64,000 bases of DNA from Arthrobacter sp. Leaf137 (GTDB lineage: Bacteria > Actinomycetota > Actinomycetes > Actinomycetales > Micrococcaceae). Below, piece after piece: positions 9,321 to 18,003 of the stretch. The first letter of the stretch is position 1. The number at the start of each line of letters is the position of its first letter. The DNA lies in NCBI RefSeq assembly GCF_001423525.1, contig NZ_LMOI01000020.1, positions 124,960 through 188,959 of the forward strand, written 5' to 3'. The notes under the pieces were generated by a model, which worked only from the letters and a program-made list of their open reading frames with translations, made no database searches and was not told the origin of the DNA. A program made the translations under genes and the position numbers.

Positions 9321-11425
9321 GCCAGGTCCTTCTCGATGACGGTGGTGTGCTGGTGGGCGGCGGTGGTGTGCTGGGAGCTAATCGGCAGCAGGCGGGCGGC
9401 GGGCACGTCGGTGGCCAGCCAGTCCATGCCCTCGACAGCCAGCTGGTCCGCCTTGACGCAGCGCACCAGGCCCTCGCCCGTGCCTGAGGCCAGCAGCGGA
9501 ACGGGGTCTTTGCAGGCGGAGCCGGCGAACTGGCACCTTGCAGCGAAGCGGCAGCCCGTGGGCCAGTCCTTGGGCTGGGGTACCTGGCCTTGAATCGTGG
9601 CCAGGCGTTCGGGCATGTTGTCCGCGTCGTTGGCGTGCGGGTCCGCGGCCAGGAGGGCCAGGGTGTAAGGGTGGCGCGGGTTGTCCAGGATGGCGGCGGT
9701 CTTGCCGTTTTCCACTACCTGGCCGGCGTACATCACGGCCACCTGGTCGCAGATGTCCGCCACTACACCGAGGTCGTGGGTCACCATCACCACTGACATC
9801 CCGGTGTCCTTGACCAGGGCCCGGAGCAGGGAGAGGATTTCGGCCTGCACCGTGACGTCCAGGGCGGTGGTGGGCTCGTCCGCCACCAGCAGCCGGGGCT
9901 GTCCGGAGAGCGCCAGTGCGATGGCCACACGCTGGGCCATGCCGCCGCTGATCTGGTGCGGATACGTCTTCAGGATGCGCTGGGCGTCAACGATGCCCAC
10001 CTTTTCCAGCAGGTTCCGGGCCTCCGAGCGTGCCTCGGCTTTGCCCATGCCGCGGAGCCGGCGGATGGCTGCGGTGAGCTGGTAGCCCACGGTGAACATG
10101 GGGTCCAGTGCCCGCATGGGCTCCTGGCTGATCAGCGCGATGTCGCGGCCGCGGATGCCTTCCATATCCTTGTCCGTTGCGGCGGCGAGGTTCCTGCCGT
10201 TCCAGAGGATCTGGCCGCCGCTCACGGAGACGCCGGAGGGCAGCAGTCCCAGCAGGGACAGGGCGGTCATGGTCTTGCCGCAGCCGGATTCGCCCACCAG
10301 GCCCAGGACGGTACCGGGTGCGACGTCGAAGGAGACGCCCGTGACCAGGCCGACGCCGTTGTCGACGCCGACGGATAGGTTGCGGACGCTGAGGGTTCCG
10401 TTCCCGGGGGCCTCCTGTGCATCTGCGTCCTTGGGTGCCGGGGCGGCGGCGATGGCAGCGACCGCCTGGGCCCGATGCCGGCGCGCGGCGGCGGAGGGCA
10501 GGTGCGGCGCAGCGGCGTTGGGTGCCTTGCCCAGGGCGTTGCCGATGGCGTTGGCGGAAAGGACTGTCAGCGCCAGGACGGCTCCGGTGGGAACCATCAT
10601 CCAGGGCGCGTCATAGACGTGCTGCGAGGCGCCCTGGATCATGCCGCCCCAGCTGGGCTGGGGAAGGGGCGGCCCGAATCCGATGAATGCCAGGCCGGCC
10701 TGGATCAGCATGCCGACGGCGAAAATCAGCGCTGCCTGCACCACGATGGTGTTGGCCAGGCCGGGCAGGACGTGACGGACGCTGATGCCCACGGGGCTGA
10801 GGCCGTCCACTTTGGCGGCGTCAACATAGAGCTGGGACTGCAGGGACTTGGCCTGGCCCAGGACCACCCGGTAGATGCCGGCGGACATCAGGATGCCCAG
10901 GATGGCCATGATGAGCGGGATGTTGGTTCCCACCGCGCCGATCACCGCAAGGATGATCACGGTTCCCGGCAGGGACATCATGACTTCGGTGATCCTGCTG
11001 ATGACGGCCTCGGTGCGCTCGGCACCGGCGGCGGCCATGGCCAGGAGTGTGCCCAGCCCAACGCCGACAATCACCGTGATCAGCGAGGTCCCCAGGGTTC
11101 CGGCCGCAGCGGCGAAGATGCGGCTGAGGATGTCCCGGCCCAGTTCATCGGTGCCCAGCAAGTGGGCGGCGGTGGGGCCGGAAAGGACGGCGGTGAAGTC
11201 CTGGTCCTCGGTCTTGAAGGGCAGCCACAGGGGCGCGGTCAGGGATGCAACGACCAACGCCGCGAGCCACAGAAGCCCGGCCACGGCGCCCGGTGAGGCG
11301 AACAGCCTGTACCGGGAGGCTTTGGTGGGGGCCGCTTTGCCGGCCCTGCGCCGGGGCGCTGCTGCCGACGTCGTACTTGCTGTCTGGTCCGCGTCTGCGG
11401 GGGCCGGGGCGACTGAGGGGATCAT
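9317..11425 (-). CDS. Fused ABC permease (DppC type) and ATPase (DppD type)
   Basis: 702 residues combining two subunits usually encoded separately. Residues about 1-320 are the permease: basic N-terminus, then membrane segments, with the loop around YVDAAKVDGLSPVGISVRHVLPG corresponding to the EAA coupling helix. A low-complexity linker of Ala/Pro (residues about 320-340) leads to the ATPase domain with Walker A GESGCGKTM, signature ISGGMAQRV and Walker B LLVADEPTTALD, and the Cys-containing tail GCRFAARCQFAGSAC. The start ATG overlaps the preceding permease stop by four bases. Such fusions are known in actinobacterial peptide-family importers. Confidence 0.93.
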   Translation of the reverse strand: MIPSVAPAPADADQTASTTSAAAPRRRAGKAAPTKASRYRLFASPGAVAGLLWLAALVVASLTAPLWLPFKTEDQDFTAVLSGPTAAHLLGTDELGRDILSRIFAAAAGTLGTSLITVIVGVGLGTLLAMAAAGAERTEAVISRITEVMMSLPGTVIILAVIGAVGTNIPLIMAILGILMSAGIYRVVLGQAKSLQSQLYVDAAKVDGLSPVGISVRHVLPGLANTIVVQAALIFAVGMLIQAGLAFIGFGPPLPQPSWGGMIQGASQHVYDAPWMMVPTGAVLALTVLSANAIGNALGKAPNAAAPHLPSAAARRHRAQAVAAIAAAPAPKDADAQEAPGNGTLSVRNLSVGVDNGVGLVTGVSFDVAPGTVLGLVGESGCGKTMTALSLLGLLPSGVSVSGGQILWNGRNLAAATDKDMEGIRGRDIALISQEPMRALDPMFTVGYQLTAAIRRLRGMGKAEARSEARNLLEKVGIVDAQRILKTYPHQISGGMAQRVAIALALSGQPRLLVADEPTTALDVTVQAEILSLLRALVKDTGMSVVMVTHDLGVVADICDQVAVMYAGQVVENGKTAAILDNPRHPYTLALLAADPHANDADNMPERLATIQGQVPQPKDWPTGCRFAARCQFAGSACKDPVPLLASGTGEGLVRCVKADQLAVEGMDWLATDVPAARLLPISSQHTTAAHQHTTVIEKDLA

Positions 11426-12363
11426 GAGGCACGCAACTTCGGGTCGAGGAACTTGGTGGCCAGCTCCAGCACCAGGTTGACGGCAACCACCACCACGGTG
11501 GCGATCACCACCACGCCCTGGACTGCTGGGGCGTCATGGGTGCTGACGGAGGTCTGGACGGCCTGGCCCAGGCCGGGCATGGCGAACAGCTGCTCCGCGA
11601 TGACGGAGCCGCCAAACAGGCCGATGAACTGCAGGGCGATGCCGGCCACGATCGGCAGGCTCGCGTAGCGCAGGGCGTGGATGTAGAGGATTTTCCAGGT
11701 GGGGGTGGCCGTGGCGCGCAGGGTGCGGATGTGTTCCTGCTGCAGCGCTTCGAGCATGGAGGCCCTGGTCTGGCGGGCGATGAAGGCCGCTCCGCCCACG
11801 GCCAGCGTGATGACCGGCAGTGCCAGGGACAGCGCCCAGTCCTGCGGTGAGACCTCGAACGGGACGTAGCCGGTGGCAGGGAAGACCGAGGACTGGACGG
11901 CGAGGAGGTAGACCAGGATGATGCCCACCCAAAACGCCGGCAGGGCAACGAGCAGTCCCACGAACCCGCCGATGATTTGGTCCAGGAGGCCGCCGCGGAC
12001 CGCCGCCGTGACGCCGAGGGCGATGCCGATAATGGCGCTGAGGACCGTGGCTCCGGCGGCGAGGGATGCCGTCACCGGCAGGCGGTCCGCAAGATCGGCG
12101 CTGACGGAGCGGCCGTCAATCAGCGAAACGCCCAGATTTCCCTGCACCGCGTCGCCCAGCCAGCGGAAGAACTGGGAGAACAGCGGATCGTTCCAGCCGA
12201 GCTGCTGGTTCAGCTGGTCGATCGCGTCCTGGGAGGCGCCGGCGCCGAGCGAAACAGCTCCCGGGCTGCCGGGCATCGCGTGCACCAGCAGGAACGCCAG
12301 CACCGCAACCACCAGCACCGTGGCGAGCGCCATGAGCAGGCGCTTGGCAACGAACAATGCCAT
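11422..12363 (-). CDS. ABC transporter permease, DppB type
   Basis: 313 residues with about six membrane helices. It begins MALFVAKRLLMALATVLVVA, the standard first helix of DppB/OppB proteins, and contains MLEALQQEHIRTLRATATP (the EAA loop that contacts the ATPase) and the C-terminal FGGSVIAEQLFAMPGLGQ characteristic of this family. It forms the translocation pore with the permease half of the next gene. A strong hairpin separates it from the upstream binding-protein gene, which is a common way to give more binding protein than pore. Confidence 0.94.
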   Translation of the reverse strand: MALFVAKRLLMALATVLVVAVLAFLLVHAMPGSPGAVSLGAGASQDAIDQLNQQLGWNDPLFSQFFRWLGDAVQGNLGVSLIDGRSVSADLADRLPVTASLAAGATVLSAIIGIALGVTAAVRGGLLDQIIGGFVGLLVALPAFWVGIILVYLLAVQSSVFPATGYVPFEVSPQDWALSLALPVITLAVGGAAFIARQTRASMLEALQQEHIRTLRATATPTWKILYIHALRYASLPIVAGIALQFIGLFGGSVIAEQLFAMPGLGQAVQTSVSTHDAPAVQGVVVIATVVVVAVNLVLELATKFLDPKLRAS

Positions 12364-12383
12364 GGGGTGACCTCCGTTGGTCT

Positions 12384-12417
12384 TGCCCGGCGCCCCGTGT
12401 AAGCGGGGCGCCGGGCG
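12384..12417 (-). other. Intercistronic GC hairpin between binding-protein and permease genes
   Basis: A perfect 13-bp stem, GCCCGGCGCCCCG (12385-12397) pairing with CGGGGCGCCGGGC (12404-12416), closes a 6-nt loop. No run of T follows on the minus strand, so it is better read as an mRNA-stabilising or partial-termination hairpin protecting the upstream binding-protein message than as a full terminator. Confidence 0.7.
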
Positions 12418-12423
12418 GGTTGA

Positions 12424-13977
12424 TCAGTTAGTGGGCTTGTAGGAAGAGAGCAGCGGATAGGCGTTGGTGCCGGCGAACTGGACTTCCTGGACCTTCTTGG
12501 TGTTGTAGCCCCAGTTGGACAGCGATTCGAACAGCGGGATCATCCAGCCGGACTCCACCAGGCGGGTGTTCAGCTTGGTCAGTGCCGTCTTCCGGGCGGC
12601 GTCGTCCTTGGCTGCGGCGGCTTCGCCGGTGGCGGCGCTCAGCTGATCGTCGGTGGCCTTCTGGACGTTGGTGAAACCGTTGAGGATGGCGCCGTACATC
12701 AGGCCGATCGGGTTGTCCCAGCCGAGCGGTGCGTAGCCCAGCGGGGTGGTGGCAACGGCGGCGAAGGCCTCATCGGTGGAGGCGGCCATCTTCACGTTCA
12801 TGGTGATGCCCACCGCGGCGAGGTCCTTCTGGACAGCCTGCAGGTCGGTCTGGGTCTGGGCGCTGGCGATGATGGTGAAGTCGAAGCCGTTGGCGTAGCC
12901 GGCCTCGGCGAGCAGGCTCTTGGCTTTCTCCGGATCGTAGGCGAACGTCTTCTCCAGGTCCGCGGTGAAGCCGGCCGAGTCCTTGGGGAGGGCGTTCCAG
13001 GTGGGGATATCGCCCTTGTGCAGCGCGTCCACCAGGGCCTGGCGGTTGATGGCGTGCTGGATGGCCTGACGGACCTTTTCGCTGGCGAATGCGGGGGCGG
13101 TCTTGCCGGTCTTGTCGAAGGAGATCATGGTCTGCACGGTGCCGCCGATGCGGGACACGCCCACGCCCTTGGACTTGGCGAAGTCCACGGTGGGCGAGGT
13201 CAGCTGGGCAACGTCGGCCTGGCCGGACACCAGGGCATTGGCGCGGGCCTGGGGGTCCTGGATGACGTTGAAGACGATCTTGCTGTACGAATAGTCCGCC
13301 GCGTCGTCGTTCTTCTCGTTCTTGACCATCACGTACTTGTTGCCCTTCACCGTGGACGGGTCAAGGGTGTAGGGGCCGGAGCCGTCCGGCGTGGTGGCGA
13401 GGCTGGCGGTGTCGGCGACGCCCGTCTTGCCCACGATCATGCCCATGGTGGAGGTGAGGTTCTTCTCGAACCCGGGCTGCGGCTTGGCAAAGGTGATGGC
13501 TACCTGGGCGGGGCTTACGACGTCGACGCTTGCGATTTCCTGCGCCCCGCCCTTGGCGATGGCTGAGTAGGTGCTGAGGGCGGTGTCGGTGCGGCGGTCG
13601 AAGTTCGCCTTGACCAGCGCGGCGTCCAGGGTGGAACCATCCGTGAAGGTGACGCCGTCCTTGAGGGTCAGGGTGAGGACGGTGCTGTCTGCGTTGTATT
13701 CGAACTTGGTGGCCAGGCCGGGGCCGGCAGTTCCGTCGGGCTGGAGGTCCAGGAGGGTGTCGTAGAGGCCCTCCATGAACTGGCGCTGGGCGTCCGCCAC
13801 GCGGATGGGGTCGTAGCCGAAGGATGCCGAGTCGCTTTCGACGCCGATGGTCAGGGTGGACTTGTCCACGGTGGCAGCCTGCTGGCTGCCACCGCCACAG
13901 GCGGCCAGGGAGCCCATCAGCAGGGCGCCGGTCAGGACGGCAGCGCTGCCGCGGGCGGTGGTGGTCAGGAGTTTCAT
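12424..13977 (-). CDS. ABC solute-binding lipoprotein, family 5 (SBP_bac_5)
   Basis: 517 residues from the ATG at 13977 (MKLLTTTARGSAAVLTGALL). The signal peptide ends in a lipobox LAAC with Cys27, so the protein is tethered to the outer face of the membrane. Family-5 features include FGYDPIRVADAQRQFMEGLY, LTLTLKDGVTFTDGSTLDAA and FTIIASAQTQTDLQAVQKDL. It captures substrate for the importer encoded downstream. The gene heads the minus-strand unit and is divergent from the GH1 gene, so the 217-bp space between them must hold both promoters. Confidence 0.93.
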   Translation of the reverse strand: MKLLTTTARGSAAVLTGALLMGSLAACGGGSQQAATVDKSTLTIGVESDSASFGYDPIRVADAQRQFMEGLYDTLLDLQPDGTAGPGLATKFEYNADSTVLTLTLKDGVTFTDGSTLDAALVKANFDRRTDTALSTYSAIAKGGAQEIASVDVVSPAQVAITFAKPQPGFEKNLTSTMGMIVGKTGVADTASLATTPDGSGPYTLDPSTVKGNKYVMVKNEKNDDAADYSYSKIVFNVIQDPQARANALVSGQADVAQLTSPTVDFAKSKGVGVSRIGGTVQTMISFDKTGKTAPAFASEKVRQAIQHAINRQALVDALHKGDIPTWNALPKDSAGFTADLEKTFAYDPEKAKSLLAEAGYANGFDFTIIASAQTQTDLQAVQKDLAAVGITMNVKMAASTDEAFAAVATTPLGYAPLGWDNPIGLMYGAILNGFTNVQKATDDQLSAATGEAAAAKDDAARKTALTKLNTRLVESGWMIPLFESLSNWGYNTKKVQEVQFAGTNAYPLLSSYKPTN

Positions 13978-14077
13978 CGGGTGCGCCTTCGCATTCTTCG
14001 GTGACTGCAACGGAAAGAAAGGGGGCCGGTGGTGTCCGGCACCTTTCAAGAATCAGCCGGGGCCGTCAGGGCCAGAC

Positions 14078-14090
14078 ATGACAATGTCAT
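14078..14090. promoter_or_regulatory. Candidate operator palindrome between importer and GH1 genes
   Basis: ATGACAATGTCAT is a perfect 6-bp inverted repeat around one central base, lying in the 217-bp divergent region about 100 bp from either start codon and next to an AT-rich stretch (TTGATTGAAAAAGTATTG) that could hold promoter elements for both directions. No regulator gene lies in the glycosidase cluster itself, so the binding protein would be encoded elsewhere. Identified by symmetry only. Confidence 0.45.
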
Positions 14091-14194
14091 TGATTGAAAA
14101 AGTATTGTGGCGGAGGTCACGCGGCCGGACAGGATGGATGAAGGCAGAGACGCCTGGGTGCCGCCTGGCCGGCCCCCATCACGAGAGGAACCAC

Positions 14195-15451
14195 ATGACC
14201 AACCCGTTTCCGCAGGACTTCCTTTGGGGCGTGGCCACCGCCGGCCACCAGGTGGAAGGCAACAACGTCAACAGCGATACCTGGTTCCTGGAGCAGCTGC
14301 CCGGGACGATCTTCGCGGAGCCGTCCGGGGACGCCGTGGACCACTACCACCGCTACCGCGAGGACATTGCCCTGATTGCCGGCCTGGGCTTCAGCAGCTA
14401 CCGCTTCTCCCTGGAGTGGGCGCGGATCGAGCCGGCCGAAGGCCAGTTCTCCGTGGCCGCGCTGGACCACTACAAGCGCGTCCTGGAGGCCTGCGTTGAG
14501 CACGGCCTCACCCCTGTGGTGACGTTCCACCACTTCACGTCTCCACTGTGGCTGCTGCAGTCCGGCGGCTGGGAAGGTGCCCGCACGGCTGAGCTGTTCG
14601 CCCGGTACTGCGACCGTGCCATGGCACACCTGGGCCACCTCATCGGCGTCGCGTGCACGTTGAACGAACCCAACCTGCCCTGGCTCCTGGAGTCCTTCGG
14701 CATTGGCGGGGAAGCTCCGGCAAACCGCGGCTCCGTACCCATCTGGGCTGCCGCAGCGCAGCGCCTGGGCGTGGACGCAAGCACCGTTGCCCCGTTCCAG
14801 TTCTGCTCCACTGAGGCCGGGTTCGCCGTGAAGCTGGCCGCGCACAAGGCCGCCACCGCCGCGATCAAGGCACACCGGCCGGAGCTCCAGGTGGGCTGGA
14901 CGCTCGCCAACTCCGACATCCAGGCCATCCCCGGCGGCGAAGAAATTGCGGACAAGGTGCGCCGCGACGTCAACGAACGCTTCCTCGAGGCTTCCCGGGG
15001 CGACGACTTCGTGGGCATCCAGACATACGGCCGCACGGTCTACGGCCCCGAAGGCCATGCGCCCGCGCCGGACGGCGCGGAAACCAACCAGATGGGTGAG
15101 GAAATCTACCCGCAGGCCCTTGAAGCCACCGTCCGTGAAGCCGCCCGCGTTGCCGGCGTTCCGGTGATGGTCACCGAGAACGGCCTGGCCACGGAGGACG
15201 ACACGCAGCGGGTTGCCTACCTGAAGGCAGCGGTCGACTGCGTTGCCTCCTGCATCGCGGACGGCATCGACGTGCGCGGGTACATTGCGTGGACCGCATT
15301 CGACAACTTCGAGTGGATCTTCGGGTACCGGCCCAAGTTCGGACTGATCGCCGTGGACCGCAGCACCCAGGAGCGCACCCCCAAGGAGAGCGCCCACTGG
15401 CTGGGCAGTTTTGCCCGGGAGCAGGCATCCCAGGTGGCGCAGCCCGCCTGA
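14195..15451 (+). CDS. GH1 beta-glucosidase family enzyme
   Basis: 418 residues from the ATG at 14195, preceded by GAGAGGAA at proper distance. The frame is open further upstream but without homologous content. The protein starts MTNPFPQDFLWGVATAGHQV, the family's first beta-strand. The acid/base Glu is in TLNEPN and the nucleophile Glu is in MVTENGLATEDD. Other marks are SLEWARIEP and the C-terminal WTAFDNFEWIFGYRPKFGL. Cytoplasmic retaining glycosidase releasing glucose or a related sugar from oligosaccharides or aryl glycosides. Divergent from the importer operon and likely induced with it. Confidence 0.95.
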   Translation: MTNPFPQDFLWGVATAGHQVEGNNVNSDTWFLEQLPGTIFAEPSGDAVDHYHRYREDIALIAGLGFSSYRFSLEWARIEPAEGQFSVAALDHYKRVLEACVEHGLTPVVTFHHFTSPLWLLQSGGWEGARTAELFARYCDRAMAHLGHLIGVACTLNEPNLPWLLESFGIGGEAPANRGSVPIWAAAAQRLGVDASTVAPFQFCSTEAGFAVKLAAHKAATAAIKAHRPELQVGWTLANSDIQAIPGGEEIADKVRRDVNERFLEASRGDDFVGIQTYGRTVYGPEGHAPAPDGAETNQMGEEIYPQALEATVREAARVAGVPVMVTENGLATEDDTQRVAYLKAAVDCVASCIADGIDVRGYIAWTAFDNFEWIFGYRPKFGLIAVDRSTQERTPKESAHWLGSFAREQASQVAQPA

Positions 15452-15459
15452 TCACGGCG

Positions 15460-15498
15460 AATGGCCCGGATTTCCCAAGGAAATCCGGGCCATTCCTT
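15460..15498 (+). terminator. Rho-independent terminator after GH1 gene
   Basis: A 16-bp perfect stem (15460-15475 with 15479-15494) closes a 3-nt CAA loop and is followed by CCTTTT. It sits 9 bp after the GH1 stop and only 15 bp before the convergent nucleoside hydrolase stop, so it may serve both directions. Confidence 0.85.
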
Positions 15499-15508
15499 TT
15501 CAGCGCAG

Positions 15509-16345
15509 CTACGCCTGCAGCCGCAGCTTGGCGGCGAAATCGGCCATGATCAGCCTGGTATCCACGGAGGTGTAGGTGCGGCGCACGGGCTGGGTGCCGG
15601 CCTCCGTGAACGTGGAGGTGACGTCGTCGAGCCCTGTCACCACCAAAGGGGCGCTGTCCCCCAGGCACCACAGCGGCCCGAACTTCACGAAGTCCGGCAC
15701 GTCCAGGCCGTGGAAAAGCTCCCACAGCCAGGCGCCGGCGGCTCCGGCTGTGCGGAACAGCTGGTCCAGCTCCGCCACCGGGGCAACAATTTGCCGGTAC
15801 GTTTCGGCCGGGAACTGCCACACGGCAAGGTCCTGGTTGCCCAGCACGAAGTCGGCAGCGGCGGGATCGGTGAAGTAGTTGTATTCGTCGTCGTTGACCT
15901 CGGCTCCGCCCACCCACGCAAGCGTGAACGAAGACGCGGTGGCCGGCTCCAGCAGGAGTGCATCGGCAACATTCGTCAGGGGACCTGCGCAGACCAGGAC
16001 CAGCGGAAGGCCTCCCGCGGCCGGTTCGGCAGCGGCGGCGACGATGGCCCGGGCCGCTGCCGATTCCCGCGGTTGTCCCGTGAAGGGGGCATCGGGTCCG
16101 GCCTGGACGGTTGACGGTTCCGGCAGCTTGAGGACCCGCAGCAGGTCCGCCGCCACATCCGCCCCGGCAACGGCCCGGCCTTGCGGCGGCCCAAACATGG
16201 GATTCGTCAATGACGACGTGACAGCAACGATCCGGTTGGCCGGGGACAGCGCGTGATGCGCCAGCCCCACCAGCCCGTCCGGGTCACCTGCCCAGTCATT
16301 GTCGATGATGACCCTGCACCGGGGTTTAACCGGAATCATGTCCAT
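15509..16345 (-). CDS. Nucleoside hydrolase (IUNH family)
   Basis: 278 residues. Of three clustered ATGs, 16345 has the best spacing to GAAAGGA. The N-terminal calcium/ribose site reads CRVIIDNDWAGDPDGLVGLA: the usual DTDxGxDDA is present as DNDWAGDPD, with the acidic residues slightly displaced. LPLVLVCAGPLTNVADALL and the short histidine-poor C-terminus follow family order. It should split the N-glycosidic bond of ribonucleosides for purine or pyrimidine salvage, or hydrolyse a related N-riboside. Stands alone, convergent with the GH1 gene. The specific base cannot be predicted. Confidence 0.85.
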   Translation of the reverse strand: MDMIPVKPRCRVIIDNDWAGDPDGLVGLAHHALSPANRIVAVTSSLTNPMFGPPQGRAVAGADVAADLLRVLKLPEPSTVQAGPDAPFTGQPRESAAARAIVAAAAEPAAGGLPLVLVCAGPLTNVADALLLEPATASSFTLAWVGGAEVNDDEYNYFTDPAAADFVLGNQDLAVWQFPAETYRQIVAPVAELDQLFRTAGAAGAWLWELFHGLDVPDFVKFGPLWCLGDSAPLVVTGLDDVTSTFTEAGTQPVRRTYTSVDTRLIMADFAAKLRLQA

Positions 16346-16432
16346 CATGGTCCTTTCACTGGGCCGGGCGCCGGTTTTGTCCTGGCGCTTGTGCGGGCGG
16401 GCGCCGGCGTGGCCACGCGCCGGTATGCACGC

Positions 16433-16467
16433 ATCCGGGAGCACCGGCGGAGTCCCTGCTCCCGGAT
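16433..16467. other. GC hairpin in divergent intergenic region
   Basis: ATCCGGGAGCA (16433-16443) and TGCTCCCGGAT (16457-16467) form an 11-bp stem with a 13-nt loop in the 270-bp space between the divergent nucleoside hydrolase and methyltransferase genes. No T run on either side. It could be a regulator site or mRNA leader structure; role unknown. Confidence 0.5.
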
Positions 16468-16616
16468 CGACGGGTAGTCTCAGGAACAAGTCTTGCCGCC
16501 GCACCCCATCCCCGGGCCATGGCTTTCATTCACTGGAAAGCTCCGGGATCCGCTTGCGGCCCGCAAGGCGACCTACGGCATTCGCTAAGGATGCCGGGAG
16601 AGATTCGGGGGGATCC

Positions 16617-17522
16617 GTGCCGCGATTGGCTTGGTGGGGCAGGGCGTATTTTGCGCTGCAGGCATTGGCCGGAGCCCTGTGGTGGGCCGCCGTTGCGGTG
16701 TCTCCCACCGTACGTACGGCCACCCTCGGCGGCCTCGATCCCGCCCTTGTTGCCGCCTTCGACATCCCGCTTTTCGTGATGGGGTCCGCCGCCGCGGCAG
16801 CAGGTGTCCGGGCCGCTGCCGCCGTCGCTGCCGCATGGTCCACCGTCGTCACCATTGCACTCGGCGCCTACGCCACGGTCACAACCCAGGCGGGTGCAGG
16901 AGCCCTCATCATGGCAGCCGCGGCCGCGGCCTCCATCGCTGCCCTCTGCCTGGCCTGGTGGGGACGGATTCCCGTTGAGTGGATTATCCGCGGCCCGTTT
17001 GCGTTCCGCCCCGCCCGCCAACGGAGCGCCCGGTTCCATGTGGCTGCCACGTTCGGGCAGATCGTCCTGTTCTGGGGCTTCTTCCTGGGAATCCTTCCCC
17101 TGTTCCTGGACTACCTCGAGCAGCGCTGGGGACTGGCTGCTGCTTTTCCCCAAGCGGCCGGCGGCGCCGGTGTGATGGTCCTGATCCTGGCCAGCGCGCT
17201 GGGCATCTGGTCTGCCATTTCGATGTCCACCATGGGAAATGGGACACCGTTGCCCGCCGCCATGGCCACCACGCTGGTAGTTGCCGGCCCGTACCGCTGG
17301 ATACGCAATCCGATGGCAGTGGCCGGCGTTGTGCAGGGCGCGGCGGTGGGCCTCATGCTCCACTCCTGGTTCGTGGTGGGCTACGCGGTCCTGGGTTCGC
17401 TGGTGTGGAACTATGCCGTGCGGCCGCTTGAGGAGGCCGACCTCAAAGCCCGCTTCGGCAGCGGCTTTGAGGCATACCGCGAGGCAGTACCCTGCTGGAT
17501 CCCCGCCCTCCGCCGTGCGTAG
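16617..17522 (+). CDS. Membrane methyltransferase, ICMT/PEMT-like
   Basis: 301 residues from a GTG at 16617 preceded by GGGGGGAT. The frame reads open for 106 codons upstream but only through sequence antisense to the nucleoside hydrolase. At least six hydrophobic helices are visible (for example LVAAFDIPLFVMGSAAAAAG, ILFWGFFLGILPLFLDYL minus its first residues). The C-terminal block GPYRWIRNPMAVAGVVQGAA plus RPLEEADLKARFGSGFEAYR is the SAM-binding signature of isoprenylcysteine carboxyl methyltransferase-like proteins, ending in CWIPALRRA. Methylates a membrane-associated substrate of unknown identity. Confidence 0.82.
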   Translation: MPRLAWWGRAYFALQALAGALWWAAVAVSPTVRTATLGGLDPALVAAFDIPLFVMGSAAAAAGVRAAAAVAAAWSTVVTIALGAYATVTTQAGAGALIMAAAAAASIAALCLAWWGRIPVEWIIRGPFAFRPARQRSARFHVAATFGQIVLFWGFFLGILPLFLDYLEQRWGLAAAFPQAAGGAGVMVLILASALGIWSAISMSTMGNGTPLPAAMATTLVVAGPYRWIRNPMAVAGVVQGAAVGLMLHSWFVVGYAVLGSLVWNYAVRPLEEADLKARFGSGFEAYREAVPCWIPALRRA

Positions 17523-17712
17523 GCATTCACCCCTGGTTGGCACCCCGGGTAACGGCTGCGGTCCAGGACGTTGCCGGGGTCCTCCACCAGCCGATAGGCG
17601 CCGGGATCCACGGCCCGAATCTCACAGGAAAAATATTCCAATCCGCACCCATCCGCAGGCATCCCGGCTCCGAATCCCGGTGGAGATAAGCTCCCAAAGC
17701 TAGGAGGGGACA

Positions 17713-18003
17713 ATGGATGAGGCGGACCAGCAGGCCCTGACCGGAGCCGTCATCAGGCTGCACAACCTGGACATCGGCGGCCTGTGGCTCGACTATGTGG
17801 CCCTTGGCGGCGACGCCTCCGAACAGGACATCCGCGATTACAGCCTGGAATCCGGAGCACTGCCGCAGAAGGAACGCGACGCTTTGTCCCAGGCCGTCAA
17901 TGAAAGCTGCGCCGAGGCGGACCTCGTGGTCAGGGCGCCGTACAGCAGCTCCCCGCTGATGGTGGTTCCCGTGGAGCCGAAGGATCCCTATTCGTCGAAG
18001 TAG
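17713..18003 (+). CDS. Small protein of unknown function, 96 aa
   Basis: Begins MDEADQQALTGAVIRLHNLD and ends in PVEPKDPYSSK. A strong ribosome site, AGGAGGGGACA, precedes the ATG. Acidic, soluble, no membrane segment; the N-terminal half looks helical. I recognise no domain. Its last 16 bases overlap the convergent GAF-ANTAR gene. The 190 bp before it contain no other gene that I can support. Confidence 0.72.
   Translation: MDEADQQALTGAVIRLHNLDIGGLWLDYVALGGDASEQDIRDYSLESGALPQKERDALSQAVNESCAEADLVVRAPYSSSPLMVVPVEPKDPYSSK

Noticed and set aside
14117..15397. Minus-strand frame opposite GH1
   Set aside because: GH1 has intact catalytic motifs and a ribosome site; the opposite frame has none.
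17523..17712. Possible remnant of a degraded gene on the minus strand (peptide AVDPGAYRLVEDPGNVLDRS)
   Set aside because: Reads somewhat protein-like, but I cannot match it to a family and there is no start or flanking homology; left as plain intergenic DNA.
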